Shown piece by piece: positions 1 through 5,024 of a stretch of DNA of 5,044 nt (the first letter of the stretch is position 1; each line of letters starts with the position of its first letter). Source of the stretch: Clostridiales bacterium UBA6330 (GTDB taxonomy: Bacteria > Bacillota > Clostridia > Oscillospirales > CAG-272); NCBI GenBank assembly GCA_002438075.1, contig DJSQ01000017.1:1-5044 (forward strand), read 5' to 3'. Below the pieces are notes generated by a model, which was given only the letters and a program-made list of their open reading frames with translations, searched no databases and had not been told where the DNA came from. Made by a program: the position numbers and the translations under genes.

Positions 1-7
1 CCTTCTC

Positions 8-20
8 CCTCCAAGGTCTT
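8..20. repeat. Left-edge inverted copy of a short intergenic repeat (13-bp core)
   Basis: The 13 bases CCTCCAAGGTCTT are the exact reverse complement of bases 4964-4976 just after potD. Flanking bases are also similar in character: read on the minus strand, a purine-rich GAGGAA run precedes the core here and GAAGGGG precedes it at the right end. The copy probably continues beyond the left edge, so its full form cannot be seen. It is most simply one end of a dispersed intergenic hairpin repeat, with the two copies in opposite orientation around the protease gene and pot operon. Confidence 0.5.
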
Positions 21-22
21 TT

Positions 23-61
23 CCTCACCCCCCAAGCATACACTGCATAGAGGGGGTGAGG
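23..61 (+). promoter_or_regulatory. Hairpin sequestering the ribosome binding site of the M50 protease gene
   Basis: Bases 23-32 (CCTCACCCCC) and 52-61 (GGGGGTGAGG) are perfectly complementary over 10 bp, eight of them G-C. They enclose a 19-base loop that can itself form a 3-bp GCA/TGC stem. The right arm contains nearly all of the Shine-Dalgarno sequence of the gene starting at 64, so the folded RNA should hide it. The left arm resembles the anti-Shine-Dalgarno end of 16S rRNA. Pairing is read directly from the sequence; a role in translation control is inferred. Whether transcription enters from the left cannot be seen. Confidence 0.5.
51..59 (+). promoter_or_regulatory. Extended ribosome binding site for the M50 protease gene
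   Basis: AGGGGGTGA differs at one base from AGGAGGTGA, the full complement of the 16S rRNA 3' end, and the difference still allows a G-U pair. Seven bases separate the GGGGG core from the ATG at 64, a normal distance. This supports the ATG at 64. A competing in-frame GTG at 85 has GGAAGG (71-76) eight bases upstream and cannot be excluded. Confidence 0.65.
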
Positions 62-63
62 GG

Positions 64-669
64 ATGAGATGGAAGGGACCAAAGGTGAAGATTGAGCCTG
101 CCGCGGCGGTCATGCTCACCGCATTGCTGCTGACCGACCGCACGGGGCTCGCCGTTGCCGCTTTGCTTGCCGCCGCAGTCCATGAGGCGGGACACCTCTG
201 CGCCGCAAAATGTTTGCATATCCCCGTCCGCGCGCTCCGCTTTCATTTGCTCGGCGCGGGGCTGGAAACGGGCGGGAGACTCCTTTCCTACGGCGAGGAG
301 TTTTTGCTCTGCGCCGCAGGCCCCATCGCAAGCCTTTTGTTTGCCATGACCCCCGCGCCGATGTGGGGAAGGTCCGATTTCGCCGAACAGCTTTCCTGCG
401 CGTCTCTCGCACTCGGGCTCCTCAACCTGTTGCCCATCCGCTCCTTCGACGGCGGCAGAATGCTCGAGGATGCCGTCAGCGCCAAATTCTCCCCGCGCGC
501 CGCAGATACGGTCCTCACGGCTTCTTCCCTGATTTTTCTGTTCCTGCTCTGGTCCACAGCCGTCTATTTTCTCCTCCGCGCGGGTGACGGACTCTCGCTC
601 TGGTGCTTCTCCATGAGCCTCTTTTCCCGCTTTTTCGCCGCGCTGAAACGGGAGGATTCGGGAGAATAA
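64..669 (+). CDS. M50 family (site-2 protease / SpoIVFB-like) intramembrane zinc metalloprotease
   Basis: The 201-residue product is a small polytopic membrane protein with the marks of family M50. The zinc-binding, catalytic motif HEAGH is at residues 40-44 in a hydrophobic segment. An AAGP motif typical of the family is at 84-87. NLLPIRSFDGG at 121-131 supplies the third zinc ligand, Asp129. Hydrophobic stretches lie near 13-24, 27-45, 78-95, 108-124, 149-171 and 176-192. These proteases cut membrane-embedded substrates; B. subtilis SpoIVFB processes pro-sigma-K during sporulation. No C-terminal CBS domain is present, and no SpoIVFA-like partner is in the window, so the substrate is unknown and the name spoIVFB is not assigned. 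The start at ATG 64 follows the strong Shine-Dalgarno sequence; GTG 85 would remove seven residues. The reading frame is open to the left edge, so a longer N-terminus is possible but unlikely. It is separated from potA by 268 bases and is probably transcribed separately. Confidence 0.88.
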   Translation: MRWKGPKVKIEPAAAVMLTALLLTDRTGLAVAALLAAAVHEAGHLCAAKCLHIPVRALRFHLLGAGLETGGRLLSYGEEFLLCAAGPIASLLFAMTPAPMWGRSDFAEQLSCASLALGLLNLLPIRSFDGGRMLEDAVSAKFSPRAADTVLTASSLIFLFLLWSTAVYFLLRAGDGLSLWCFSMSLFSRFFAALKREDSGE

Positions 670-684
670 GCGAGGAAACGGGAG
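645..684. repeat. Short direct repeat at the 3' end of the protease gene
   Basis: GAAACGGGAG occurs at 645-654 and again at 675-684, exactly 30 bases apart. The first copy encodes the KRE near the protein C-terminus; the second lies just after the TAA stop and would read the same residues in frame. It may be the trace of a small tandem duplication that spanned the stop codon. No function is proposed. Confidence 0.45.
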
Positions 685-759
685 AATTTCGGCATTTTTT
701 GTGAGATAATTCCAAACCACGTCGTTTCATTCCGCCTCGTTGGGGATAATGCCGAAATT
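685..759. repeat. Perfect 12-bp inverted repeat with 51-base spacer between the protease gene and potA
   Basis: AATTTCGGCATT (685-696) is the exact reverse complement of AATGCCGAAATT (748-759). The left arm runs into a T tract (695-700) and the right arm is followed by an A/T-rich stretch (760-770). The spacer holds a weaker pairing, CCAA (712-715) with TTGG (740-743). A competing pairing joins CGAGG (671-675) to CCTCG (735-739) and AAACG (676-680) to CGTTT (723-727). The element could be a large-loop terminator for the protease gene, a binding site for a regulator upstream of the pot promoter, or a decayed mobile element end. The sequence does not decide among these. Confidence 0.6.
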
Positions 760-808
760 TAATTATTTTTGGAAAACCCTTGCATTTTGGAGATAAATCT
801 GCTACAAT
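755..808 (+). promoter_or_regulatory. Sigma-A-type promoter of the pot operon with extended -10 and UP-like tract
   Basis: The -10 box is TACAAT (803-808), five of six matches to TATAAT. It is preceded by TG at 800-801, giving an extended -10 element. A weak -35 box, TTGCAT (780-785, three of six matches), lies 17 bp upstream, the ideal spacing. Bases 755-770 are almost pure A/T and fall where an UP element would contact the RNA polymerase alpha subunit. Transcription should start near 815, giving a leader of about 120 nt. There is no other comparably good promoter between the protease gene and potA. Confidence 0.7.
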
Positions 809-814
809 ATTGTC

Positions 815-828
815 TGTCATATATGGCA
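815..828. promoter_or_regulatory. Palindrome at the predicted pot transcription start (possible operator)
   Basis: TGTCATATATGGCA is a 14-bp imperfect palindrome with a perfect CATATATG core (818-825) and one mismatched pair. It lies directly on the predicted start site, where a bound repressor would block initiation. No regulator gene is adjacent, and the motif matches no operator I recognise. It may be coincidental. Confidence 0.3.
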
Positions 829-919
829 ACGTGGTGTCGGTGACAGGGCTTCGCGCATTTTCAGCCTTGCGCGGAGAGACGGTTCCGGCTCGTCCCATAG
901 ACACAAATCTTTTATTCTA

Positions 920-925
920 AAGGAG
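920..925 (+). promoter_or_regulatory. Ribosome binding site upstream of potA serving two possible ATGs
   Basis: AAGGAG is the only good Shine-Dalgarno sequence before potA. It ends five bases before an out-of-frame ATG at 931 and twelve bases before the potA ATG at 938. The first distance is a little short and the second rather long, so initiation could be split between the two. Confidence 0.7.
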
Positions 926-930
926 TATTT

Positions 931-987
931 ATGCGGAATGAACAAAGACGTGCTGATCAGGCTGAACGGTATCTCGAAGTCTTTTGA
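931..987 (+). other. Possible 18-codon ORF overlapping the potA start
   Basis: ATG at 931 opens a frame of 18 codons (MRNEQRRADQAERYLEVF) that ends at TGA 985-987, inside potA. It is +2 relative to the potA frame. Its product is charged and resembles nothing I know. Its only support is the close Shine-Dalgarno sequence, so it may be chance. If used, it would draw ribosomes away from potA. Confidence 0.25.
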
Positions 988-2065
988 CGGAGAAACCGTT
1001 CTGGACGACTTGCATCTGGAGATTCACGACAAGGAATTTATCACCCTGTTGGGTCCCTCCGGCTGCGGCAAAACAACCACCCTGCGTATCATCGGCGGAT
1101 TTGAAACGCCCGACGCGGGAGATGTGTATTTCGACGGAAAACGAATCAACGACCTCCCGCCCTACCGACGACAGGTCAATACGGTTTTCCAGAAATACGC
1201 GCTGTTTCCGCACCTGAACGTGTTCGATAACATCGCGTTCGGTCTGCGGGTCCGGAAAACCAAGGACAGCGAAATTCGGGAGAAGGTCAAGGCGATGCTG
1301 GAGCTGGTCAACCTGCGGGGCTTTGAGCGCCGCCGCGTGGGAACGCTTTCGGGCGGTCAGCAGCAGCGGGTTGCCATCGCGCGTGCACTGGTCAACGAGC
1401 CGAAGGTCCTGCTTCTCGACGAGCCGCTTGCCGCGCTCGACCTCAAGCTGCGCAAGGATATGCAGAATGAGCTGAAGAACATCCAGCACCGCACGGGGAT
1501 TACCTTTATCTTCGTCACCCACGACCAGGAGGAAGCGCTCTCCATGTCCGACACCGTTGTCGTCATGGCGAACGGGCGCATCCAGCAAATCGGTACGCCA
1601 ACCGATATTTACAACGAGCCTGTCAACGCCTTCGTTGCCGACTTCATCGGAGAATCCAACATTCTGGACGGCACCATGCCCGCCGACCGCCGCGCGCGCT
1701 TTGCGGGGCAGGTGTTCGACTGCCTTGACGGTGGCTTTGGAAAGGACGAGCCGGTTGATATCGTCATCCGCCCCGAGGACGTGGATGTCGTTGCGCCCGA
1801 AAAGGGACAGCTCAAGGGGCTGGTGACCGGCGTGACCTTCAAGGGCGTGCACTATGAAATCATCGTGGATGTCTGCGGCTTCAAGTGGATGATTCAGTCC
1901 ACCGACTATGTGTCCGAGGGGCAGACCATCGGGCTTTCCATCGACCCCGACGCAATTCACGTCATGAAGAAGTCCGAATTCTCGGGTATGTTCGGGGACT
2001 ATTCCTCTTTCAGCGACGAGCTGGACAAGCTCTCGGATGCAACGGAGGAAGTCGAAGAAGAATGA
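938..2065 (+). CDS. potA: Spermidine/putrescine ABC transporter ATP-binding protein PotA
   Basis: The 375-residue protein is the ATPase that powers polyamine import by the PotABCD complex on the inner face of the membrane. All ABC motifs are intact: Walker A GPSGCGKTT at residues 39-47 (Lys45), Q-loop Gln85, signature LSGGQQQR at 137-144, Walker B with D-E at 161-162, and H-loop His195. A TOBE-type C-terminal domain follows (about 240-345; IRPEDV at 277-282), as in E. coli PotA, where it helps control activity. The length is normal for the family. The last 30 or so residues are acidic (EEVEEE at the end). The ATG at 938 gives the expected N-terminus (NKDVLIRLNGISKSF), although an out-of-frame ATG at 931 lies closer to the Shine-Dalgarno sequence. 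It is the first gene of the operon, and its TGA overlaps the potB ATG. Identity as a polyamine rather than another spermidine-like importer rests on the whole operon. Confidence 0.97.
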   Translation: MNKDVLIRLNGISKSFDGETVLDDLHLEIHDKEFITLLGPSGCGKTTTLRIIGGFETPDAGDVYFDGKRINDLPPYRRQVNTVFQKYALFPHLNVFDNIAFGLRVRKTKDSEIREKVKAMLELVNLRGFERRRVGTLSGGQQQRVAIARALVNEPKVLLLDEPLAALDLKLRKDMQNELKNIQHRTGITFIFVTHDQEEALSMSDTVVVMANGRIQQIGTPTDIYNEPVNAFVADFIGESNILDGTMPADRRARFAGQVFDCLDGGFGKDEPVDIVIRPEDVDVVAPEKGQLKGLVTGVTFKGVHYEIIVDVCGFKWMIQSTDYVSEGQTIGLSIDPDAIHVMKKSEFSGMFGDYSSFSDELDKLSDATEEVEEE

Positions 2066-2883
2066 AAAAGCGCAGTGTGTTTGAACGGATTGCGGCGATT
2101 CCGCCCGTTTCGTGGTCGGTGCTCTTCATTCTCGCACCGCTCGGCTTTGTCCTCTACTTCGCGCTGACCGATCGGAACGGCGCGTTCACGTGGGAGAATA
2201 TCACCTCCCTGTCCTCCTATTCGCAGACCTTTATCATGTCGGTCGGCTTTTCGCTGATTGCCACCACGGTCTGCCTGCTCATCGGCTACCCGCTTGCCTA
2301 CTGTATGTCCAAGACAAAGGAGCGCACGCGCGGGCTTCTGATGGTGCTTCTGATGCTCCCGATGTGGATCAGCCTCCTGATTCGCACCTATTCGCTGATG
2401 GCACTGCTTGATAACGGCGGCATCGTCTCGAGCTTCCTTGTCAAGCTCGGCTTCCAAAAGCTGACCTTCATCGGCACCGAGGGGGCTGTCATCCTCGGCA
2501 TGATTTACGACTTTCTGCCCTACATGGTCCTGCCGATTTATACCTCCATCACCAAATTGGACCGCCGCTATGTCGAAGCCGCGGCGGACCTCGGCTGTAA
2601 CAGCGTCCGCACCATGTTCCGCGTGATTCTGCCGCTGACCGTGCCCGGCATCATTTCGGGCGTGACGATGGTGTTCGTGCCGTCCATCAGTACCTTCTAC
2701 ATCTCGCAGAAGCTCGGCGGTGGCTCGTTCGACCTCATCGGCGATACCATCGAGCGCCAGTTCCAGAACGCGGTGACCTACCACACGGGCGCCGCCGTGT
2801 CGCTCGTCATGATGATCCTGATTCTCATCTCGCTTGCCGTGATGAACAAATTTACCGACAGTCGGGAGGATATCGTGATATGA
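2062..2883 (+). CDS. potB: Spermidine/putrescine ABC transporter permease PotB
   Basis: This 273-residue integral membrane protein is one of the two channel subunits. It has about six hydrophobic segments (near 16-34, 57-77, 91-110, 142-161, 194-215 and 244-262). The cytoplasmic EAA loop, which docks on PotA, reads EAAADLGCNSVRTMFRVILP at residues 172-191 with the conserved Glu-Ala-Ala, Gly178 and Leu-Pro. The frame is open upstream to 1885, but that region is inside potA. The start chosen, ATG 2062, overlaps the potA stop as ATGA and gives the family's usual short N-terminus (MKKRSVFERI). GGAGG at 2044-2048 is 13 bases away, which is long, so translation probably depends on ribosomes finishing potA. 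Length and motifs are normal. Confidence 0.96.
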   Translation: MKKRSVFERIAAIPPVSWSVLFILAPLGFVLYFALTDRNGAFTWENITSLSSYSQTFIMSVGFSLIATTVCLLIGYPLAYCMSKTKERTRGLLMVLLMLPMWISLLIRTYSLMALLDNGGIVSSFLVKLGFQKLTFIGTEGAVILGMIYDFLPYMVLPIYTSITKLDRRYVEAAADLGCNSVRTMFRVILPLTVPGIISGVTMVFVPSISTFYISQKLGGGSFDLIGDTIERQFQNAVTYHTGAAVSLVMMILILISLAVMNKFTDSREDIVI

Positions 2884-3698
2884 AATTTTTATCGAAGTTT
2901 TACATTGCGCTGATCTTTCTGATCCTCTACGCGCCGATCATTGTTGTCATCCTCTTTTCCTTCAACGGCTCGGGGAGTCTGAGCCGGTTCTCGGGCTTTA
3001 CCTTCCACTGGTACGCCGAACTGTTCCGCGACGGCGAAGCGCTGAAGGCGCTGAAGAATTCGCTGATTCTCGCAGTGCTCTCCTCGCTCCTTGCCACTGT
3101 GCTCGGCACGCTCTGCGCGTTTGCGATTGACCGCGCCAAGCGGAAGTGGTTCTCCCGCGCCGTAGAGACCGTGACGAACATTCCGATGATGAACCCCGAT
3201 ATCGTAACGGGCGTTTCGATGATGCTTCTGTTCGTCGGCGTGGCGGGGCTGCTCGGGACCAAGAGCCTACTCGGGTTCCCGACCATGCTGATTGCGCACA
3301 CGACCTTCAACCTGCCCTACGTCACGCTGTCGGTCCTGCCGAAGTTCCGCCAGATGGACAAGAGCCTGACCGAGGCGGCGCTGGACCTCGGCTGTACGCC
3401 TGCGGGGACCTTCTTCCGCGTGGAGCTGCCCGCGATTCTGCCTGGGGTGCTTTCGGGTCTGATGATGAGCTTCACGCTCTCGCTGGATGACTTTGTCATC
3501 AGCCACTTTGTCAGCTCGCCCGACTTCCGCACCCTGCCGCTCTACATCTACAACCAGACCGCGCACGAGGTCAAGTTCAGTATGTACGCGCTCTGCACGT
3601 TGATTATTCTCGTCATTCTCGCGCTTCTGATTGCGGTCAACCTTGCGGGGACCATCGGCGAGAAGCGGGAGCGGAGAAAGGCAGGTGTCAAGGCATGA
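2880..3698 (+). CDS. potC: Spermidine/putrescine ABC transporter permease PotC
   Basis: This 272-residue protein is the second channel subunit, paired with PotB. It has about six membrane segments (near 7-27, 61-83, 104-125, 135-152, 187-207 and 236-257). The EAA loop EAALDLGCTPAGTFFRVELP lies at 165-184 with the conserved Gly171 and Leu-Pro183-184. The stretch FTLSLDDFVISHF (198-210) is typical of PotC and its relatives. The basic tail (EKRERRKAGVKA) should face the cytoplasm. The ATG at 2880 overlaps the potB stop as ATGA, with GGAGG (2865-2869) ten bases upstream. Nothing is truncated. Confidence 0.97.
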   Translation: MKFLSKFYIALIFLILYAPIIVVILFSFNGSGSLSRFSGFTFHWYAELFRDGEALKALKNSLILAVLSSLLATVLGTLCAFAIDRAKRKWFSRAVETVTNIPMMNPDIVTGVSMMLLFVGVAGLLGTKSLLGFPTMLIAHTTFNLPYVTLSVLPKFRQMDKSLTEAALDLGCTPAGTFFRVELPAILPGVLSGLMMSFTLSLDDFVISHFVSSPDFRTLPLYIYNQTAHEVKFSMYALCTLIILVILALLIAVNLAGTIGEKRERRKAGVKA

Positions 3699-4948
3699 AA
3701 AAGAATCTGAGACGCTTGCTTTGCCTGTTTGCGGCTTTGGTGCTTTCGCTCCTGCCGCTTGCCTCCTGCGCGAAGGCAGAGGACGGGACCGACGGAAAGA
3801 CGGTCACGCTCTACGTTTACAACTGGGGCGAATACATCTCGGACGGCTCCGAGGATTCTTTGGATGTCAACGCGGAATTCGAGCGCTACTGCCGCGAGGT
3901 GCTGGGGAAGAATGTGGAGGTCAACTATTCGACCTACTCCAGCAACGAGGATATGTACGCGAAAATCAGCAGCGGGGCGGCGGTTTACGATGTAATCATT
4001 CCGTCCGACTACATGATTCAGCGGATGATTGACGAAAAGCTGCTCGCGCCGCTCGATATGGACAAGATTCCGAACTACGAGTACATTTTCGACGATTTCA
4101 AGGGCGACAACGTTTACTACGAGCCGCACGACGGCAACACCTACTCGGTCCCTTACACCTACGGCATGGTGGGCGTGATTTACAACACGGCGAACGTGCC
4201 CGAGGACTGCCCGACCATCGGAAGCTGGGGCTTGATGTGGGACGAAAGTCTGCGCGGTGATATTCTGCAATTCAACAACAGCCGCGATGCGTTCGGGACG
4301 GCGCTCTACTATCTGGGCTACGATGTGAACGAAGCGACCGAGGCGCAATGGCGCGAGGCGCTTGAGCTGCTTCGGACGCAGAAGGAAATCGTGCAGGGCT
4401 ACGTCATGGACGAAATCTTCAACAAGATGAAGAGCGGTTCTGCATCGGTCTCCGCCTACTATGCGGGCGATTTCCTTTCGATGTACGAGGACAACGAGGA
4501 TTTGGCGTTCTACTATCCCGAGGAGGGGACGAACATTTACGTGGATGCGATGTGCGTTCCCGCGAATGCGGAGCACTACGATTTGGCGCTGGAGTACATC
4601 AACTTCATGTGCAGTGAGGAGATTGCGGTTGCGAATGCGGAGTACCACTACTACGCGTCCCCGAACCGTTTGGTGACCGAGAACGAGGAGTACATCGAAT
4701 ACATGGAGAGCATTCACGAGGATGCGATGAAGATTCTGTACGATGATGTTTCAACGGTGAAGTCGCAGGCATATCTGAATCTTGCGCCCGAGAAGCTGAC
4801 GCTTCTGAACGACCTTTGGGAGGAGCTGAAGGTGGAAAGCTCAATCGGCAAGGGCATTACCATTTGCTGTGCGGTAATCCTCGCGGCGCTCGCCGCCTTC
4901 ATCGTCTACACGGTCCTCCGCAAGCGCCGCTGGGCGAAGCTGTATTGA
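3695..4948 (+). CDS. potD: Spermidine/putrescine-binding lipoprotein PotD with extra C-terminal membrane helix
   Basis: This 417-residue protein is the extracellular polyamine receptor of the importer. Residues 1-24 are a lipoprotein signal peptide with lipobox LASC; Cys25 should be lipid-linked. The mature part is a type-2 periplasmic-binding fold, with YNWGEYI (42-48), PSDY (103-106), YTYG (154-157), YYAGD (255-259), NIYVDAMCVPANA (280-292) and ASPN (321-324) matching successive PotD landmarks. By eye against E. coli PotD, Trp44, Tyr47, Ser104, Tyr106 and Asp284 keep ligand-contact positions. Two Trp contacts appear as Tyr256 and Tyr282, and the acidic pair Asp168/Glu171 as Asn195/Asp198. 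Unusually, after the normal end of the fold (LWEELKV, 374-380) there is a hydrophobic helix (about 388-408) and a basic tail RKRRWAKLY. This makes it roughly 70 residues longer than E. coli PotD and perhaps anchored at both ends. The ATG overlaps the potC stop; the only Shine-Dalgarno is a weak AGGTG (3683-3687). Confidence 0.95.
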   Translation: MKKNLRRLLCLFAALVLSLLPLASCAKAEDGTDGKTVTLYVYNWGEYISDGSEDSLDVNAEFERYCREVLGKNVEVNYSTYSSNEDMYAKISSGAAVYDVIIPSDYMIQRMIDEKLLAPLDMDKIPNYEYIFDDFKGDNVYYEPHDGNTYSVPYTYGMVGVIYNTANVPEDCPTIGSWGLMWDESLRGDILQFNNSRDAFGTALYYLGYDVNEATEAQWREALELLRTQKEIVQGYVMDEIFNKMKSGSASVSAYYAGDFLSMYEDNEDLAFYYPEEGTNIYVDAMCVPANAEHYDLALEYINFMCSEEIAVANAEYHYYASPNRLVTENEEYIEYMESIHEDAMKILYDDVSTVKSQAYLNLAPEKLTLLNDLWEELKVESSIGKGITICCAVILAALAAFIVYTVLRKRRWAKLY

Positions 4949-4960
4949 GGGGGAAGGAAG

Positions 4961-5024
4961 GGGAAGACCTTGGAGGCGCAGGAGCCCCTCTTTCGGAGAG
5001 GGGCTCCTACCCTCCAAACCTCCC
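4961..5024. repeat. Imperfect long hairpin repeat downstream of potD
   Basis: Nested complementary blocks run outward from a central loop: AGGAGCCCCTC (4980-4990) with GAGGGGCTCCT (4998-5008), TTGGAGG (4970-4976) with CCTCCAA (5011-5017), and GGGA (4961-4964) with TCCC (5021-5024). The 13-base block AAGACCTTGGAGG (4964-4976) recurs inverted at 8-20. This layout is typical of dispersed G/C-rich hairpin repeats between genes of Clostridia; that family assignment is from memory and not tested. One frame (KTLEAQEPLFRRGAP...) stays open to the right edge but has no start codon, so no gene is called. Confidence 0.65.
4980..5008 (+). terminator. Candidate transcription stop hairpin for the pot operon
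   Basis: A perfect 11-bp stem, seven pairs of it G-C, around the 7-base loop TTTCGGA begins 31 bases after the potD stop. The stem can extend by a T-A pair at 4991/4997. It is not followed by a T tract (next bases ACCCTCC), so it is not a standard intrinsic terminator. It may stop transcription weakly or mainly protect the 3' end of the message. Confidence 0.4.

Larger units (their letters stand above)
815..930 (+). promoter_or_regulatory. Structured 5' leader of potABCD (candidate cis-regulatory RNA)
   Basis: Three hairpins can form in order. The first is CTGTCA (814-819) with TGACAG (841-846). The second is CTTCGCGCA (849-857) with TGCGCGGAG (868-876), nine pairs including one G-U, around a 10-base loop. 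The third is GACGG (878-882) with TCGTC (890-894), the last pair being G-U. Competing pairings exist: AGGGCT (845-850) with AGCCTT (863-868), and GTGTC (834-838) with GACAC (900-904), which would close a junction around the second and third hairpins. After 900 the leader is A/U-rich and open, leaving the AAGGAG ribosome binding site accessible. I do not recognise a known riboswitch class. No run of U follows a hairpin, so transcription attenuation is not obvious. Confidence 0.4.

Noticed and set aside
25..720. Minus-strand open frame of 231 codons opposite the M50 gene
   Set aside because: The plus strand here carries HEAGH and NLLPxxxxDGG motifs and membrane segments. The reverse product is low-complexity and charged, with no family likeness.
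868..894. Glycine riboswitch or tRNA-like element suggested by GGAGAGAC and GGTTCC
   Set aside because: The conserved GCCGAAGG core of the glycine riboswitch is absent, and the GGTTCC stretch cannot form a proper tRNA T-arm or cloverleaf.
839..904. Guanidine-I (ykkC) riboswitch suggested by GGTTCCG at 881-887 and GACAC at 900-904
   Set aside because: Only a short string matches. The companion GGTCCGAGAG and ACACGG elements in the right order are missing, and the surrounding helices do not fit the class.
929..1960. Long minus-strand open frame (343 codons) opposite potA
   Set aside because: It is antisense to a gene with every ABC ATPase motif. Its translation is rich in His, Arg and Val without a domain or membrane pattern, as expected from reading GC-biased codons backwards. 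No ribosome binding site supports it.
1885..2061. Upstream in-frame extension of potB to an ATG at 1885
   Set aside because: The extension lies wholly inside potA, gives an Arg/His-rich segment unlike any PotB N-terminus, and ATG 2062 has the ATGA overlap also used at the other two junctions.
3548..4717. Long minus-strand open frame (389 codons) opposite potC and potD
   Set aside because: It covers clear potD coding sequence, and its composition is the same His/Val/Arg-rich shadow type with no recognisable domain.
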